Source of the DNA: Wuchereria bancrofti
Taxonomy: Eukaryota; Nematoda; Chromadorea; Rhabditida; Onchocercidae
Assembly (NCBI GenBank): GCA_005281725.1
Contig: SSBO01000003.1
Location: forward strand, 1,697,396-1,761,395
Reading direction: 5' to 3'
Length of the DNA: 64,000 bases
This document shows positions 1 to 13,961 of this stretch, piece by piece. Positions within the stretch are counted from its first letter, which is position 1. Each line of letters begins with the position of its first letter. Both the position numbers and the translations under genes were made by a program. The notes beneath the pieces are model-generated. The model saw nothing but the letters and a program-made list of their open reading frames with translations, made no database searches and was not told the origin of the DNA.

Positions 1-74
1 TTAGGAAATATTGTTTCTCCTCTCAAATTAATTTAAAATTGGTTGATTTCGGTTAATTCATGTTTGCTTTTCAG

Positions 75-3000
75 TTATTCTTGTCGGAAAAACGTCAAAA
101 GACATCGTATAGCGGTCCATAAATTGACACCTGAAGAAGTGGCCAAGATTGAGCCCATACGAGTGCTACTTACAAATGATAGTGAACAGAAACAGCGACA
201 GCTGCAACAACAACGACAGCGACAACTGCGATTACTTCAAACTACCGAATTAAAGAGTGTCAAAAGGTATTAACTTTTCTGCTTAATCCGCATAGCTTTA
301 TTTTTGCAGTTTCTTTATTTTCTTTATTATGAAAAAGCATTACAATTCAGTCTTCCTTCTCATCCCAAATCATTCGTGAAGATGCGAAAGAGCAACCTTA
401 TTTTCTCTTAGTTTAGTTATAATGTCAATTTCGACCTAATTTAACTGCGGAAATTAAACGCTATAAACATTTAAATCTCCCCAACTCAGTTTTTTTTCTT
501 TTTGCAGTCCAAAACTGTCTATTGAAAAACCAGATATGCACCACCAACAACAACATTCTTCTGAGTTTGGAAACTGTACAAATCAATCAGTGCCAAATGT
601 TATGCTGCCGCAACAAATGCATCTTCAATTAGAACAGCGGCAACAGCAGCTGCTTCATCAACGTCAACTGCAGTCGCAACTGCAACTTCAGCAAACACAA
701 CTTCAGGAACAGCAGCAGCAGCAGCAGCAGCAAATTATATCAGGACCTGATCATTGTAGAAGTTCTGCTGCAGTAACATCAGTAATACCTGTAAGCACGA
801 GCTGGAGATCTTGCATTACACCTATGCCTCCACCAACACCGCAGAATATTGGTGCATATCAGTTGAGTGAAGAAGAGGGTGTACAACTGGCTGAAATTGA
901 GGAGGATTTAAAACGATCTGCAGAATACAAACTGGTAAGTTTTCTACCATTTTCGATTTTGCATATGTCTGATATATGGTAATGTACAGTTAAGTGACTA
1001 AAATAAAGTGTATTTTAGGCTTCAGTTTTTGTTTTGACAATAAGTCCTTGTTTTGTAACTGGATGATTATAAGGTTTAAACCTTATTTTCTTGTCTAATG
1101 GAAACATGAAGAATAAATTAAGATATAGGCATCTAAAATGTAATACATGTAGATGGTATTTTATAGAAATTCTATTTCAAATTGGAATATTCTAGACCGA
1201 AGCAGATAGTGAATCAGATAACAGGAGACCGGTGGCTGAATTAGCAGAGGCTGATACAACTTTTCATGAAGAATATGAAGACAGCAGTGGGTAGGCATGT
1301 TCAGTAGTTTGGTATTTCTAACAGAACAACAATATTTCTACGAATTCTTATCTTTAATCTGATTAATTATGTGTTACGCCTATAGCTTTCAGATTGCAGA
1401 ATATCTAGAATAACGTGAAACGAAGCCATGTTTTAAATGCTTCGGCTAAGCATAATCGAATTGAATTCAAGCTGTAATAAGGATTTTAATCACTCTTGTT
1501 TTTAGACGATTACATCCTTCACATCCTCCATCGCTGTCATCAAATGGCGGAGTTGTGTCACCACCATCAAATCCTCCTTCAAACAGTTCCGTTTCATCGA
1601 ACTATCCCATTACGAGTCCTATGGTTAGTAATATTTTTCCATGTAATTAACGTTCTACTACCACGGATGTGGGGAAGCATATTATGAAAGCAGAAGCTTG
1701 ATGCATACATGAATTTACTAACTGCTACAAAGAAAAAAGTATGTTTGCAGTTGGAGTAAAAGTCAATATCTTCAAAATATTAAATAATTTTGAAGGTGCT
1801 AGGTGTGGTGGTTGTTTATGAAATTATTTTGCGCAATATTTTTCAATTGATAATGTTTACTGATTGAAAAAATTTTATGGAACAACCTCCTTACAAGTCC
1901 TTAATTTGTTCAGATTTTTGTAAATTCTCTATTTAAAGAGGAGTCCTCATATGAAGTTTAGAAAACAGTCTATTTAAAATTCTCGTTTGAACCATGTAAA
2001 TGTAATATGTTCAATTAGCTTCATATAGATTAGTGTAATGTTTATGACAAGTAGAAATTGTCAACGATTTCCCTCAGTTTTGCAAATTTTTAGGCTTCTC
2101 AAGTATCTTCTGTTATATCAGAAAGCAGTGGTTTTGCGGCACAATTACCACCTATTAAAGCTCCACCTCCTTTGTCACCGTCTCACTCTTCGCAGCAAAT
2201 GACGATAATGCAGAATCGGGGTGTGTACCATCAATCCCAATCGTGCATCTCATCAAATGAAAGTTAGTTTTGATGACTTGTATTGTTTTTTGCCACTTAT
2301 CGCTTAAAGAACGATTCTGAATGGTAACTACTTCACCTTCAATGCTAATTTTTTTAGTGGAGATCTAGTAATTTTTAAGACTGTTACTTTTTAATGAGAT
2401 TTTAAGTGATCTTAAGAAACTTTTATGCTTTTTCTAGGTGTAGGTTAACATCCAAAATTCACATCTGGTCTTTCACTGGTCAAATTCATAAGTTTGTTCT
2501 TTTACTTTAAAGTTTTACTATAGTTCAATATTCACTAATAAGCTCTGTCAGGTCAAACGCTAAACGCATTACCGATGGGTGGTAATGCTGTGTTCACGAA
2601 ACCAGCGAACGTTGTTCGTTCTCAGTATCTTCCGTCTATAAAGCCTTCCTCAATGCGAAATTATTTTCACTCATCACCAAAGCAAAAGCAACATATTTGC
2701 ATCGATTGCAATAGGTTGGTTCATCCTTTTGGTTGTTTTAGATATAAGGAAATTCTCTGTCTTTTCGTGTATAGATTACATATGATGGGACTATTTATAG
2801 ATGTGAGCAAGGAGATAGCTAATATATCGAGCATCACTTTTCATAGATGAAATTTACAAGTTCACATTTCTCAGTAGCTCTGTTCTGTTTTCATCCTTCC
2901 TATTACTTCCGGGAATATTTCTTCAATATTGTATATTTGTGTGATCTTATTAGAAACAAATAAAATGTCAATATCTTCAATGCTTGTACTGCTGTATGTC

Positions 3001-6000
3001 GTATGTATCATGCCTTGTTGACGAGAAAGTCCAGCGCTCAGATTACTCAAAATATCTGCGGGGTAAACATTCATTGTAATCTGTCTGCTATTTACTTGTA
3101 CAATTTAAATTATCCTGTAACTAATTTAAGGGCACTTTCATCAGATTATTCCCTTAAGCGACATCGTTCGACATGTGTTGAAGCGAAAGCTGCGGCTGCA
3201 GCAAAAGCAGTGGATATTGTAACTTCTGATGCAGACATGCAAAATGATGAATGGTAGGCAAGACGTACCAGTTTAAGAAGCTTTTAGAATAATTTAGGGA
3301 GTTTGTTATGGACTAATTATTAATAAATTCATTTACTAACATAAATTCGTCTGCTTTTGCGTACAAAAGAAAAATCATCTCGAATGAAAAATGTTTCAAC
3401 TTTTATTTATTTTATTGAAGTGTGAGATGTATTTTTAATATTTTTGTTAACAAAAATTTCTGTATCAGCACGTTTCATTCTCGCTATTATATCCCTGCTG
3501 CAAATTAACAGAAAAGAGCGCAAGCTAAGATATGAATGCAGTTTTGTTCACTGGAAAATTTTTAGCACAAAAACACAACCAGAGCATTATAATGACTCCG
3601 GCAGTTCGAGATCGTCTTCTTCGATGCTTTCGAATGGTCCAGTAGCTAAAGAACCTTCGGTAATCTTTGCAGCCATTGCGTATTTCACTCATTAATCTTT
3701 GACAAAACAATTCATTATTATTTTGAAATAATATATATATATTTTCCAAATATTCCCATTTAAATGAGTGTTGGTAGGCAATAATAATTCAATTAACTAT
3801 TGAAATGATGTTTTTTGACTCATTTTTTTCTCGAATAACGACAACTCATCATTTCAAAAAATCTTTTAGAAATTTAAGTATACTTTTTTTTGTTCTAGTG
3901 TGCAAACACTTCATCTTACGGTCCGAGGGATTCAGAATTACGGATGTCACAGCAGCTTACTCCAGTATCTGCGAAGGTTGGCTTCTTGCTTTTGTCACTT
4001 AATTTTTTAAATAAATTTTTAAGTTTAACAAGTTTTAAGTTTTACATTATTGTAAATTACTTGAACTCTTTCAGAATACTGATATAATATTATCTCAGAC
4101 ATATTCGTATGACGAAGACGCGGATAATGGTGTGTTGTGTCGTGTTTGTGATTGCTGGTTACCTGGGCAACGGGAATTTGATCGTCACTGCGATGAACTG
4201 CATCCAGTTGCTGCCGATCCAGATAGCACAACCGTACCCCAAACGTTAATAATTATTTACAGATTTTAAATAATAACTGCATAAATGCCTCCAGTACTTA
4301 CTCTCTTCTACTAGGCTAGCATATGGACATCTGAATAATAACAGAAAAAGAATTGGAATACTTTTTATCGGTTACAGATTTGAGCAAACATCGTTACCAT
4401 CTGGATCAATAATGTTGAGCACGGCAATTTCATCAGAAGTGAGTTTGAATCCGTCCGGTCCCTACTCTGTTACTGCTGCAAACCGAAAGCGAGTGTCTTC
4501 GGATCCTCTTGAATCCGGAAGTTATTTCAGCACTAAAAGTGGGCGACATTTATGTCAGGTATCAAAGTAATATCCTCTTTTTTTGCATTGGAGAAAAAAA
4601 GGAAGTAAATCAGGCTTCAGTTAAATAACCAGGGATAAGGGGCCCTTTAAACTCTCCAGTGTATAGTGGTATAGTTTCAGACATGCGGGAAATATTATTC
4701 GTCAGAATGGAATTTGGAAAGGCATAGACGAGAAAGTTGTCCACTGCATATGAAACGCTTAAAAAGTATTGCTGATGAGAGAACAAGGTAATGACCAATG
4801 TAGAATACATAATTGTTTTAGATTTTGGTATTTTAGAATTATTTTAGGAAAATTAAAGGAACGTTTCAATTATAATAATTTTTAGAGCTAATTTAGTTCA
4901 TGTAATTGGACTTTGTTAAACTATCAATATGATACGTGATGCCACTTCATTATGAGCATTGTGCATAAAGTTTGAATATATGGAAAGTGAGTAACAGAAT
5001 GGATTTTCTCGATGTAGTTTTTCCTTTCCAGCTATAGTCAAGGGAGTTTAATTTTTTTTAAACTTAAATGAATTATTATTCAAGGTTGGCAAAATTGGAA
5101 CCAGTGGATTTGTTGCAGTTTCAAACTACTGTAAGTACCAGATGGGTGGATGACTGCTCTTTAATTGTCGGTGAATCTCGAATTGGTGTCCCGAGAGCGG
5201 TAAATTATATGAAAAATACCCATAAGATCTTAATGTTGATTGAAAAAGGCAAATTATAAGAATTACTGGTCAGACACGTTTCTCTCGAATTTAAATACTT
5301 AATAATTTTTATTTTAGATGCTTTCAAGAGCTTCAACGTATTTCTCATCTTTGTTTCAATATTATGAAAATCACAGCGATGTTCCATTACCAGTCCCTGT
5401 TGATCCCATCGCATTTCATCAAGCTATGGAAGCATTTAAGGGTCACTTGCAACTTGACGGTGTTTTTTAAATTCCTTTCAGTTTGTTCCAGTGATTTCTT
5501 AGACATTCAAAAGGGCAGATTATAAGAACTGGTCATTTTCGTAACTTCTGGAAATATGAAAATTTGGGTTGGTGTAGAAAGCAAAAGAGGGACATAAGTT
5601 CACTAACATATTATAGTAACAGTTATATTATGCTATAGCATTATAGTAATTTGGTTTTATAATAAACTGTTGTTACTGTCTCGTGAAAATCTTTTTCTTT
5701 CTTAAATCCGATGTTAAAGTCAATCTCTTTTTAGGTAAAAATATTGACTGTATATTATTTATGGCAGATAAGTTTAAAATTAAACCTCTTTACGATCGGT
5801 GCGAGCGTTTTATCGCCGAGAAAGTAAGCTTGATTGTTCTTTTCCTCCTTTTTGGTTTTCGATTCATGTCGATGCTACTCTTGTAAACATTCTATTCTTT
5901 ATACATGATGCTCTTAATTCTGTTCGCTCATTTGCATTCCCTTATCGGAATATTTTCGACCATTATACGGAAAAGGTGATGGAGAAGCTGGACATTTAAA

Positions 6001-6356
6001 ATTAAGTGCTGAACTGGATCATATGTTTATGCGCGCATCATGATTTTATAAACTGTAATGATCTTGTTTATACGATGGTTGGGTTATGTGGAATAGGTTA
6101 GGGCAAGAAAGTAATTGCGGACTAGTTTCATTTTTAAAATGTTATTACTGTAATTGAACTTTTTCAGTTGCCTTCATCATCAGTGATGCATGCGATCCGG
6201 CTAGCAGAACAGTATCGAATGTGTGAAATAAAACAGGCACTGTTCGATTCTATTTCTATAGATGTATTTCGTAGTCTTGCAGCGGACGAAGATTATCGTC
6301 AGATGGGTGCAGAATTGAAAGCTGAACTTTTGGAAAAGTGGGGTACTTTCTTGTAA
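75..6356 (+). CDS. Zinc-finger protein with C-terminal BTB domain (5' partial)
   Basis: Exons: 75-266, 508-934, 1196-1290, 1506-1623, 2094-2262, 2552-2714, 3131-3253, 3566-3659, 3899-3976, 4075-4244, 4378-4558, 4681-4787, 5085-5199, 5318-5459, 5735-5823, 6168-6356; all junctions GT-AG and in phase, about 816 codons. The first exon opens inside a C2H2 finger (RHRIAVH), so the start lies upstream of the window. Three more fingers follow: CIDC..H..C split over 2552-3253, CRVC..H..H at about 4140-4204 and CQTC..H..C at about 4550-4730; two end in Cys (C2HC type). Between them are glutamine-rich and Pro/Ser-rich low-complexity stretches. The last four exons form a BTB/POZ fold (DCSLIVGESRIGVPRA, then YFSSLF, KPLYDRCERFIAEK). 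This is probably a nuclear DNA-binding regulator, with BTB mediating dimerisation or cullin/corepressor contact. The family member is not recognised. BTB placed after the fingers is the reverse of the usual order. Confidence 0.85.
710..733 (+). repeat. CAG microsatellite encoding polyglutamine
   Basis: Seven perfect CAG triplets followed by CAA lie inside exon 508-934 of the zinc-finger/BTB gene. They extend a wider Gln-rich region (about 630-733) of mixed CAG/CAA codons. The tract is in frame, so length changes would alter only the glutamine number. Confidence 0.9.
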
Positions 6357-9300
6357 ACACCTGGAAATCCTGTTCTATTTTATTATTGTCTCAGGTTTGG
6401 CTCCTTGTACAGTTACTTTATCATCATTTTTATAAAATCGTTTTGTTTGTAGGCCTTTTCATTCTTTTTCCTTCTCCGAAGGACTGATGCACTGTTGTAC
6501 AATTTTTTCTTAGACTTTAAAATTCACTTTCGCGACAACTTGCATTTCTAAAGCATTATAACTTGCAGAAGCAGACATGTGAGTTCTGAATTATGTGAAT
6601 TTCGGAGCGTGTTTAATTAAAATTATAATGCGAATTCTATGCAGTGATTTATGCGTGGTCTGTACTACAAATTTTGCTTTTTTCTACACTCTGTCTTTGT
6701 TTATAATCTCCAGAATTTTTTAAAAAAGTAAGCTAATAATTCTGAATACCATCGTTATTGAATTTTATGTATTTAGAGCCTACTTCTACTGTCCAGACCT
6801 TTTTTGGTAGGATGGAGTAACGCTGTGTGTATTGTTTTGGGTGCTGTAAAAGGCAACCAGATCTGTCTTTTGATCTGTGGCACCAATCTTACCAGAGCAG
6901 TTTGATGAGGCTGGGGTTATCCGTTGCAAAAAATGATCTTTGTGGGTTGAGATTCTTTTCAAAAATTATTAACATATTAATATTCAAACCCAGTGTTATA
7001 AGTAACGTTGGTAGAACTGGTTTCACTTTTCTTTAGAAGATTAATTAATAATCCGTAACAGTTTGTACAATCTGTCATATATTTCAAATTAATGTTTTTG
7101 AACCTCATCGTTCGGGTTTTTCAAGGACCTAAAATTCCAATCATTCAAATGGAAGTAACTAAATGGGTATGAGAGGAGGAAAAGGAAGAGGGTAATATAT
7201 TAGAATGTTCTTTGCATAACCCAGAAAATATTTGAGTTGGACTTTTGTATTCTCTTTCTCGATATTCTAAATCGAAAGCACAGCATAGTGAGATCCTTCC
7301 TTTTTTCCAACCTTATCTAACATGTATTCTAAATAGTGTTGCTTGTAAGTTATTGTACTGCCAGGATCTCATCTAAACGCTGTAACGATCTCTTTCAAAT
7401 AAATCCCTTCATTAGTAAACAGATCCTTTCATCATTTGTCCTTTAAAATTATCACCGCCATTTTATCTGCTATCCGTTCATTTTACCGTGAGTAATAATA
7501 TCTTCTAGGTGTGTACAATCATAGAGTTTGTTTTTTTTACGTGATTTCTGAGTTTCCCTTTTTTCTTCTCTCTTTGTTTAAGAACAGATTAATTAGAAAT
7601 TTTATGAAAAGCAGGATTAGTAGGAAGTCTTTATTTCTTTGTTTTCTGCTAATTACAATCTGCCTTTCAGGAGGAAGGTCAGGGTTCTATTCGGGTCGAT
7701 GAAAAAATATCTGAAGTTGCTGTTATTTGAAAATTTTCAGACTCAAATTTGAGTCGTCCCAATTTTCATATTCTCGATAATATTCGAAATGTCCAAAGCT
7801 AATTCCCATTTACATAGTTACAACACTTACTTTTCTTCTCCCATCATACATTACTTCCGGCACTTATGATTGGAAAGTCTTTCAATATACCTGCAGGCAC
7901 GCTTAAAACTATTTCTTGACTCTTGCTTGCAGGTGATGGAGCATTCAATTTTAAAAATTAAAACTTTCTCATTCCACTTTGATATATGTATGTGCTCTTT
8001 TCCTGTTTATATGTTATGCGAAACCAATTTCGTTTTTCATTTGAATATTTTAAAAAGATGCTGATTTAAAACGAGCTTTACTTCTGTCCTTCATTTCTTT
8101 TGCGCAATTCCTGTTTTTGTTTCTTTTGATTTTAAATTGTTTTCTAGCGGATTTTCAAATTGCCAGCAGTGCAGACCTCAAGCAGAAGTTCTTAGTAATA
8201 AGCATTCCTTGAATCCTGTATACTTATTTTCTCAACTGATGATTTTATATTAACTGTTTGATAAGAACTCCTCGCTTGTTAAATAGTTTAACCTTAGTAC
8301 AGAATAGAATTAATATGTATTTCAATACTTGAGCAATTTATTTCATTTGAGTTAAAGTTTCGAAAAAGCTTACACACTCTCTGATTTTTAATTTGAAGCT
8401 TCTTGCATAGTAATGGTGATGAATATTGCTTGAAGTATTACCAAGCAACATGTTGCATTTTCCAAGTTGTGCGTTCGATTCAAAACAGCAAGAAATAGGT
8501 TTCAGTATTTAAGACTGTAAGGAGAGAAGTCATCTCAGTAAACGGAACTTGTTTGAATGAAAATTAACATTTTAAAGCATTTTTTTGCATCCTAAAATTT
8601 TGTTCGTCTAGGTTATAAAGGATATTGTGTCAGCTCTTCACCTTGTTAAAATCTCATTCTATGTTTGTTGTACTTCTTTTCAGTTTTGACCTTTTTTTTT
8701 ATCATTATTTCTAGAATCTCTTGTCTGTTTTGCAAAAGTTCACACCAGTCGCGTGTGGCATTGTCAAGCTTACATTAATTTCTGTTTATGCTGGCATTTT
8801 TAACGATAACATGCTTCGATGTTGTATCATTATTGTAATTGCAGCTTGTTACAGCATAGCTTTGGAAACTAGATGTTGCTGCAGAAAGTTCATCCCACAG
8901 TAGCTCGATGTTTTGATCTAACATAGTCATTTCATTTTATTTCTCACGGGAAAATCATATTCATCAGTTTACATCATTTCTATATATTACAGTGCTGATA
9001 ATTTTCATAATTATCCAATCCCAACCTCAACTTAGTTCAAGCTCTGTTAGCAAGTATTTGTAATCTTGAAGAAATTCGAATCTTTACTTTTACTGTTTCT
9101 CCACTGTTTATTCACAGTCGTCTTAATTTATTTCCCTTTCATTTCCAAGAAAAGTTTTTCAAGTATATTGTTCATTGTGAATGATTCGGTAAAACATTTC
9201 CTATTTTTCCTGATATTTACTTTTTCACAGAATTACGGATAAAGCGAAAACACATTTCGTAGATGTATGGATATATTTCTGTTTGCCATTATTTGCGCAA

Positions 9301-9982
9301 TATATTGTGCTATTTTCGGTTTTTGTGTTGGATTCAGTTCAGTGAATCGCTTTTCCGCAGAGTAAAAACATTTTCTGCTGTTAGAGATAACATTTTTATA
9401 GTATTCGTATTTTGCAAATTTTTAATTCATTTTTAAATTGAACTCTGCAATTAATTGAATTAATCCCAATCAAATTTGGTCATTTTCATCTGAAGTTGGA
9501 GAAAGTTCCCTATTTTGAAATGAGCCGACGAATAAGAATTCAACTATTTTGAAAATATCACTTTAAATAATAATGATCCGAATTACGTAGAAAGTAGTAC
9601 TCTTACGGGTATTGTTCTTCCAGTTAAGTTTCTCATCTTTATTCACAGACGACGTTGGACAGACTATTTATAAGTGTCACACTCTAGATATATGGGGTGA
9701 ATAGCAGAAAGACAAAATCGCCGAACACGTTGTATCCATGAACAGTTAATTTAGGGAAAAACCTGGAGATTTCAGGAATTAATAACAATGGCAACTGATG
9801 ATCAATTTGCATGTCATTTAGACTTGCAGAAAAAAAAAGCCTTGCATAAAATCTTTTAAAATAATTTTGGGAGCAAAGTCATGGATTAATTTTCGGATAA
9901 GTCAGGGTAATACATGGTATGGTTTTCATGCGATTATTGTTTGCTGTTGATTTAATAACTTCTAATCGATTCTACTATTCAT
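6357..9982. other. Spacer between convergent genes
   Basis: This 3.6 kb lies between the stop of the zinc-finger/BTB gene (+) and the stop of the SLC7 gene (-), so it should hold both 3' UTRs. Composition is T-rich on the + strand. Open stretches such as 6827-7036 and 8721-8903 lack convincing splice partners or recognisable residues. I see no gene here. Confidence 0.6.
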
Positions 9983-12900
9983 TCACCCGATATCCTTCAT
10001 TCCGTTATTGCTACCGATGATAATTGATTTACTTTTTTCTTCAGAAAACTGTTGAGAAACTGCGTTGTTTTTTAATGTTTCCGTCCTTATTGATTCAAAT
10101 TTAGTAATGGAGTCAGTATTACCATTCACTTTGGAAGTAGGCGATAAATTTACCTGGTAACTTCTGGTAATTTCTTCACTAAATTCAGGAGGCATTACGT
10201 TGAACACTATCTGTGTGTAAATAGTGATCTTATCTGAAAAAAAGGTTTGATTAAACTTTAAACACGAGAGTTTTAATTTTCGCATTCTAAAGCGGTGGAA
10301 AACGATTCAGTATAAAGTTGTTTCGATATCTTAGAAATTACGACTAGGCTATGATAGGTGAGCTTACTATTTGCATTGCAACCGAACGTCTTGATTCCTT
10401 TAATAGCTGATGGTGAGTGAGTGTAGAAAAACAAGAAATAGAAGACAAGGCCACCTAGTGCAACTGACCCACCAATACTGCACATATGGGTATCAGCAAT
10501 TACTGTTGTCATCACCTGAAAATTACTATTGTTATAAATTGTCAATTCCGACTTAACTTTTTGCTTGGTTTGACAAGTAACATAATCATCATTTCACTTA
10601 AAATCTAATTTAATGCCTTACAGTGATAAAGGATTAGATTGTATCAGAACAAGTGAATATAGTTTCAGAAAGCTGTTGAAATTTTGGGCTGAGAGAAGAT
10701 CAGACCGATATAAGTAACAGATCTATAATGTATAAAGAGGTATTAATTAGTAAAACGGATGATCCCGAAATTATTTCTACTCACGTATGATAATAATAGT
10801 AAGACCGTTGCTTGAGCACTTCAGCAATAGTTTACTAATTTTTTGTTCATCACCCTACTTTATATGCAACTAAGTATCGTGTTAATCTTATGATCAATCA
10901 CATTCATCTCATCTAATTCTCATTCTTCAAAAATGATTTCCCATTTTGGAATTTATATAAAAATCAACCAAGGTTGCACAGATAATCATGAAGACGATAG
11001 GCATAATAATTGGATTCTGAATAGCATCCGGATGAATTGATTTATTGTGGAAGCGAATCCATAGTAGAACTAGCATTGTGAAAATACGCTGAAGCCATTG
11101 GCAGAATGATACGCAGTTAATGAGCTGCGACAGATTACCAGTAAATGAGAGTAGAAAGGAAAGTGTAACCTGGAATATGGTCATATATAATGGATGTGTA
11201 AAGCAATTTTTTGCCTTTAATTAATCTTTTCAATGTTTAATCAAATCTGACTTTTCATTTATCGTTATATCGTTCCAAAAATCTACAATTCATATTGTTG
11301 GCTATCAACTGTTGTGAAAACTTGGAACTGTTATGATAGGATTTCGTTTTTGAAGGGACCCTTCCACAAAAAAGAAAAAACATTTTTTTTTCTGAAAAAA
11401 AGCTCTGTTATGGAAATCAGTATAAGACAATACTAAGGTTGATAATTTACATATGAATAAAAACATACAGTTTCAAAAGGAAAGAAGGTTCATTAAACTC
11501 ATTTTAGGATGGGCACAAGCAAAGTGTCAACTTACAGAAATAAATATAGCCACTCGGGGACTGTTATGTTCTGTATTGGAACAGCTTAGGAAAGCAGGTA
11601 AATGACCTTGTCGTGCAGCAACAAGCAAATATCTAAAAATCAATTAATTAATTTGTATGTTTGCTACAAAAGTGTAAGAGCTTTTCTAACATCTATTGAA
11701 TCACGATATTTATGCGGTAACTTTTTTTTCATTTTTAGCCGAAATTATGTGCAGACTGTTATGATAGATGCTTTTTTTCAAATATAACTGAGGTTAAAGG
11801 TTACGAAAAATATAACTGAGGTTAAAGGAGTAAAGGAAATACATTTACATGTGACAAACCTGCTAGCGCAAAAAAGTGAAGTGTTCATGGAGCCGATTAA
11901 TAAAATACATATCAGAAAGGGTAATACAGAATAGAATTTGTCCAATTTTGCTGTCGCAAATGTCTAAAACACAATTCGCAAAATTTTCCCCAATGAGGTA
12001 AAGGTACCAGTCAGTTTTGTGCTCAATTCTCATTTTAAAAATGGTTCTATTAGTTCTCAGAAACCTGATCTTGGTCTGGCAATACACCGGTCAGAAATAT
12101 TATCACATTGCAAATCTTTCACAAAAATAGGTCCCAAAGAAGATAAATTCACCTAATTCCATCAAAAAATTAAATTAGGAACTTATGACAGTTGATGTAT
12201 AGCTTTCCCTCGAACTATTACTGCGAAATTTCCATAAGTATGATGTTTAAGTAACAATGACTAATAATATTAATAATTAGATAAAAAAGTTGACATCAGC
12301 CACGGCAACAGATGATTTCATTTGATCTATACCAAGCACCACGAAAAAAGAAATATTTGTTGCGAGGAAAATGAATGCTACTAATGACATTCCAACTATA
12401 ATCGCCAAAGGCATTGTTCTGGAACAGAGTATTTCCTGTCACAGTTGACATGAATCTATTTTGAATGATTTAAAATTAAGTTATGAAGATAACTTATTCC
12501 TTACAACTTGAAGTACATTATTGTTACATTTATTATCTTTGCTGAAAATAATTGTATAAATTTATACACTGGAATTTTATCCTATATTTCGTACTATTTC
12601 AGTACTCTAAAAAAATGTACCTTTTCGGTTTTTCAATTTCTTCGGTGCCAAAATTCAAAACATCCCAACCATCGTAGGAAAATAAACCAGCAAACAAGGC
12701 TGCTCTTATATGACTAGGCCTAACTTGCGTTCCTTCCATTATATTTTGCAAGTTTTGAGTTTCACCTAAAGAATAATGGAGCAGCAAAATTAGTCGTCAG
12801 TTCTTTATAGATTTAAAAATTATGTCACTGCCAATGAATTCCTTTTAATAAGCTCGTTATTCGATTCCTAAACGTATTTCTTGATCAGTCATGTTTTCTT

Positions 12901-13961
12901 AATATTGAATTATTTTAGGTCGCTCAACTTTCATATAATTTGTATACCTTTAAAAATGAGGAAGTAAAATCCAGTGCAAATTATAATAGCTGTTGTAATT
13001 ATTTTTGCAAGTGATGCAACAATTTGAAAACGTGAAACAAATATTTTCAAAGAGAAAAAATTGAGCATCATCAAAAGCCCTGAAATAAAGTTAAAAAGAC
13101 AAATATACTGATTAATACATTTTAGCTTCAAAAAAAAAATCGTAGGAATAGCTCGTAAATGACGTATTTTTCGTTCAGAAAAATTCAAATGGATAAAATA
13201 ATGTAACTTACACAGTAATGAAAAACCAATAAGTTTTTTTAAGTAAAATTTATTGGTATCTTCGAATATTTGTATACGGAAACCTTTGATCAAATATTCA
13301 CTAAATGTCTCAGCTTGAATTGCAAGCGTTGCTGGAAAAACCACAAAACAACCAACACACATAAATGCAAATGCTATCGGATACCTACAAGTGATAATGA
13401 TCATATCAGTTGATAATTATTATTGCTATATGAATTATATTTATTCAAATAAAGCTATATTTTATGAATTGTACAACTTTTTGCTCACTCACCACTTTAC
13501 ATAGCAAAGATAAGCAAAATCAGCTCCCGATCTACGTATGCTAGTACCCAATTCCACGTAGCAAAATGCTCCAAGCAATGATATCAATGCGGCAACAGAC
13601 CAAATAATTAGTGATAAGCCCACCTAAATTTTAGTTCAATTTTTTACATAGCCAATAATATCACATCAATTGCTTTAATTATTGATTATAATGAGCAAAT
13701 TGATTAATAGGAGCTATATGTTAGTACTCAATTCCACTTAATATTTGAATTCTTCCTGTCAAATTGATTAATAACTGTTTTTATACAAAAAAAAAACGAA
13801 TTTACCGAATCAACTTGCTCTAGCACCGATGTAGGTGTAATAAAAAGACCAGCACCAATATTACTGATAATATAGCTAATTGCACCACATAAACCCATTT
13901 TACTTGAATTCGTAATATTTGAATTCCTTTCTGTCACTTGGACCACTTTTTTTTTCTCCAT
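9983..13961 (-). CDS. SLC7-family amino-acid transporter (APC superfamily)
   Basis: Exons (5'->3'): 13961-13806, 13623-13493, 13384-13212, 13079-12948, 12765-12621, 12418-12295, 11963-11860, 11632-11536, 11169-10969, 10515-10368, 10233-9983; 553 aa, all in phase. About 12 membrane segments are expected. SLC7 hallmarks in order: [21 protein letters not shown] (TM1 substrate loop), [42 protein letters not shown] (the GS.NGS..SSR motif), [11 protein letters not shown] and a C-terminal [14 protein letters not shown]. It probably exchanges neutral or cationic amino acids across the plasma membrane. The loop between TM3 and TM4 ([13 protein letters not shown]) has no cysteine, the residue that heteromeric members use to bond to the heavy chain. 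It may therefore act alone, like the Cys-lacking AAT proteins of C. elegans. The exact orthologue was not determined. Confidence 0.92.
11780..11828. repeat. 21-bp direct repeat, two copies
   Basis: The unit AAATATAACTGAGGTTAAAGG occurs at 11780-11800 and again at 11808-11828 (28-bp period), in the intron between SLC7 exons 7 and 8. No coding or splice role is apparent. Confidence 0.9.

Noticed and set aside
5131..5143. GTAAGTACCAG inside a BTB exon, resembling donor plus acceptor
   Set aside because: An intron of about 11 bases is impossible, and reading through keeps the BTB motif WVDDCSLIVG in frame.
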